Of a DNA stretch of 64,000 nt, positions 63,888 through 64,000 are shown in pieces. The stretch lies in assembly GCA_002375465.1 (NCBI GenBank), contig DFLT01000006.1:66528-130527 (forward strand), written 5' to 3'. The notes under the pieces were generated by a model. The model was not told where the DNA came from. It did not search any database and saw nothing but the letters and a program-made list of their open reading frames with translations. The DNA is from Alphaproteobacteria bacterium UBA3612. GTDB lineage: Bacteria > Pseudomonadota > Alphaproteobacteria > Sphingomonadales > Sphingomonadaceae. A program made the translations under genes and the position numbers. Numbering within the stretch: position 1 is the stretch's first letter; every line of letters starts with the position of its first letter.

Positions 63888-64000
63888 CAAATATGCAGCG
63901 CATGTCCCAGCGTTCTCAGCGCCGCTTCCTGCAGCGCCTCGCCCTGTGTCGGGTGTGCATGGATCGTGTCGGCAATATCCTCGACGCGCGCACCCATTTC
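63888..64000 (-). CDS. lpdA: dihydrolipoyl dehydrogenase, C-terminal fragment
   Basis: The frame enters from the right edge and gives about 37 residues ending in ..[11 protein letters not shown]. The segment [19 protein letters not shown] matches the C-terminal interface domain of E3, whose His-Pro pair (HAHPT) and following Glu belong to the active site of the partner subunit. This is the E3 subunit of 2-oxoacid dehydrogenases. The rest of the gene lies outside the window. Confidence 0.85.

Overview
The window is high-GC chromosomal DNA from an alphaproteobacterium. Gene content and gene order point to the order Sphingomonadales: the ftsH-tilS-cpoB string, a RodZ-like protein beside tatABC, hisZ next to purA, a ThiS-ThiG fusion, a DUF2125 gene next to tyrA-hisC, a MutL carrying the endonuclease motif, and GGAAC-N16/17-CGTT promoters of the general stress sigma factor EcfG. 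This placement is inference; there is no rRNA or tRNA in the window. It is mostly housekeeping sequence with no insertion sequence, prophage, CRISPR array or integrase.

Layout. 0-3.1 kb: a TPR histidine kinase with a degenerate C-terminal receiver, followed by a stand-alone receiver. 3.2-8 kb (minus): ftsH, tilS, cpoB and a rodZ-like gene. 8-11 kb: tatABC, convergent with ccmCDE. 11-15.4 kb: an M3 peptidase, the RNase P RNA, an AmpD-type amidase and an EamA transporter. 15.4-20.8 kb (minus): cheA-cheW-cheY-cheB-cheR without receptors or flagellar genes. 21-28.7 kb: hisZ, purA, katG, a flavodoxin-like gene, a YbhB protein and a lipid-kinase-like gene with no ordinary start codon. 28.7-29.3 kb: a small intergenic hub with three EcfG-type promoters, a Lys-rich small protein, an entericidin, and a candidate small RNA. 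29.4-34 kb: mmsB and ccmFGHI. 34-39.9 kb: two DUF465 genes, mutL, an ExeA-like ATPase and modABC. 40-45.7 kb (minus): a capsule export and glycosyltransferase operon lacking kpsT and kpsD. 45.8-52 kb: DedA, a hemerythrin/PRC-barrel fusion, a GGDEF protein, a thiolase and a peptide-binding lipoprotein. 52-59 kb: cysK, ftsEX, a DUF218 gene, plsC and a DUF2125 gene, convergent with tyrA-hisC. 59-64 kb: small membrane proteins, tadA, csbD, thiSG, aroQ, accBC and the 3' end of lpdA.

How genes work together. Cytochrome c maturation is split into ccmCDE and ccmFGHI, about 19 kb apart. Envelope functions are spread through the window (Tat, FtsEX, RodZ, CpoB, amidase, capsule, DedA, PlsC). A stress layer is visible: a perfect EcfG promoter drives the hemerythrin/PRC gene, and another perfect one at 28942-28966 precedes no ORF. 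It precedes two strong stem-loops with C-rich loops. This resembles GsrN, the sigma-T-dependent Caulobacter RNA that acts on katG mRNA, and the katG leader in this same window has a G5 tract that can pair with the first loop. That is the most interesting signal here. It rests on sequence pattern only.
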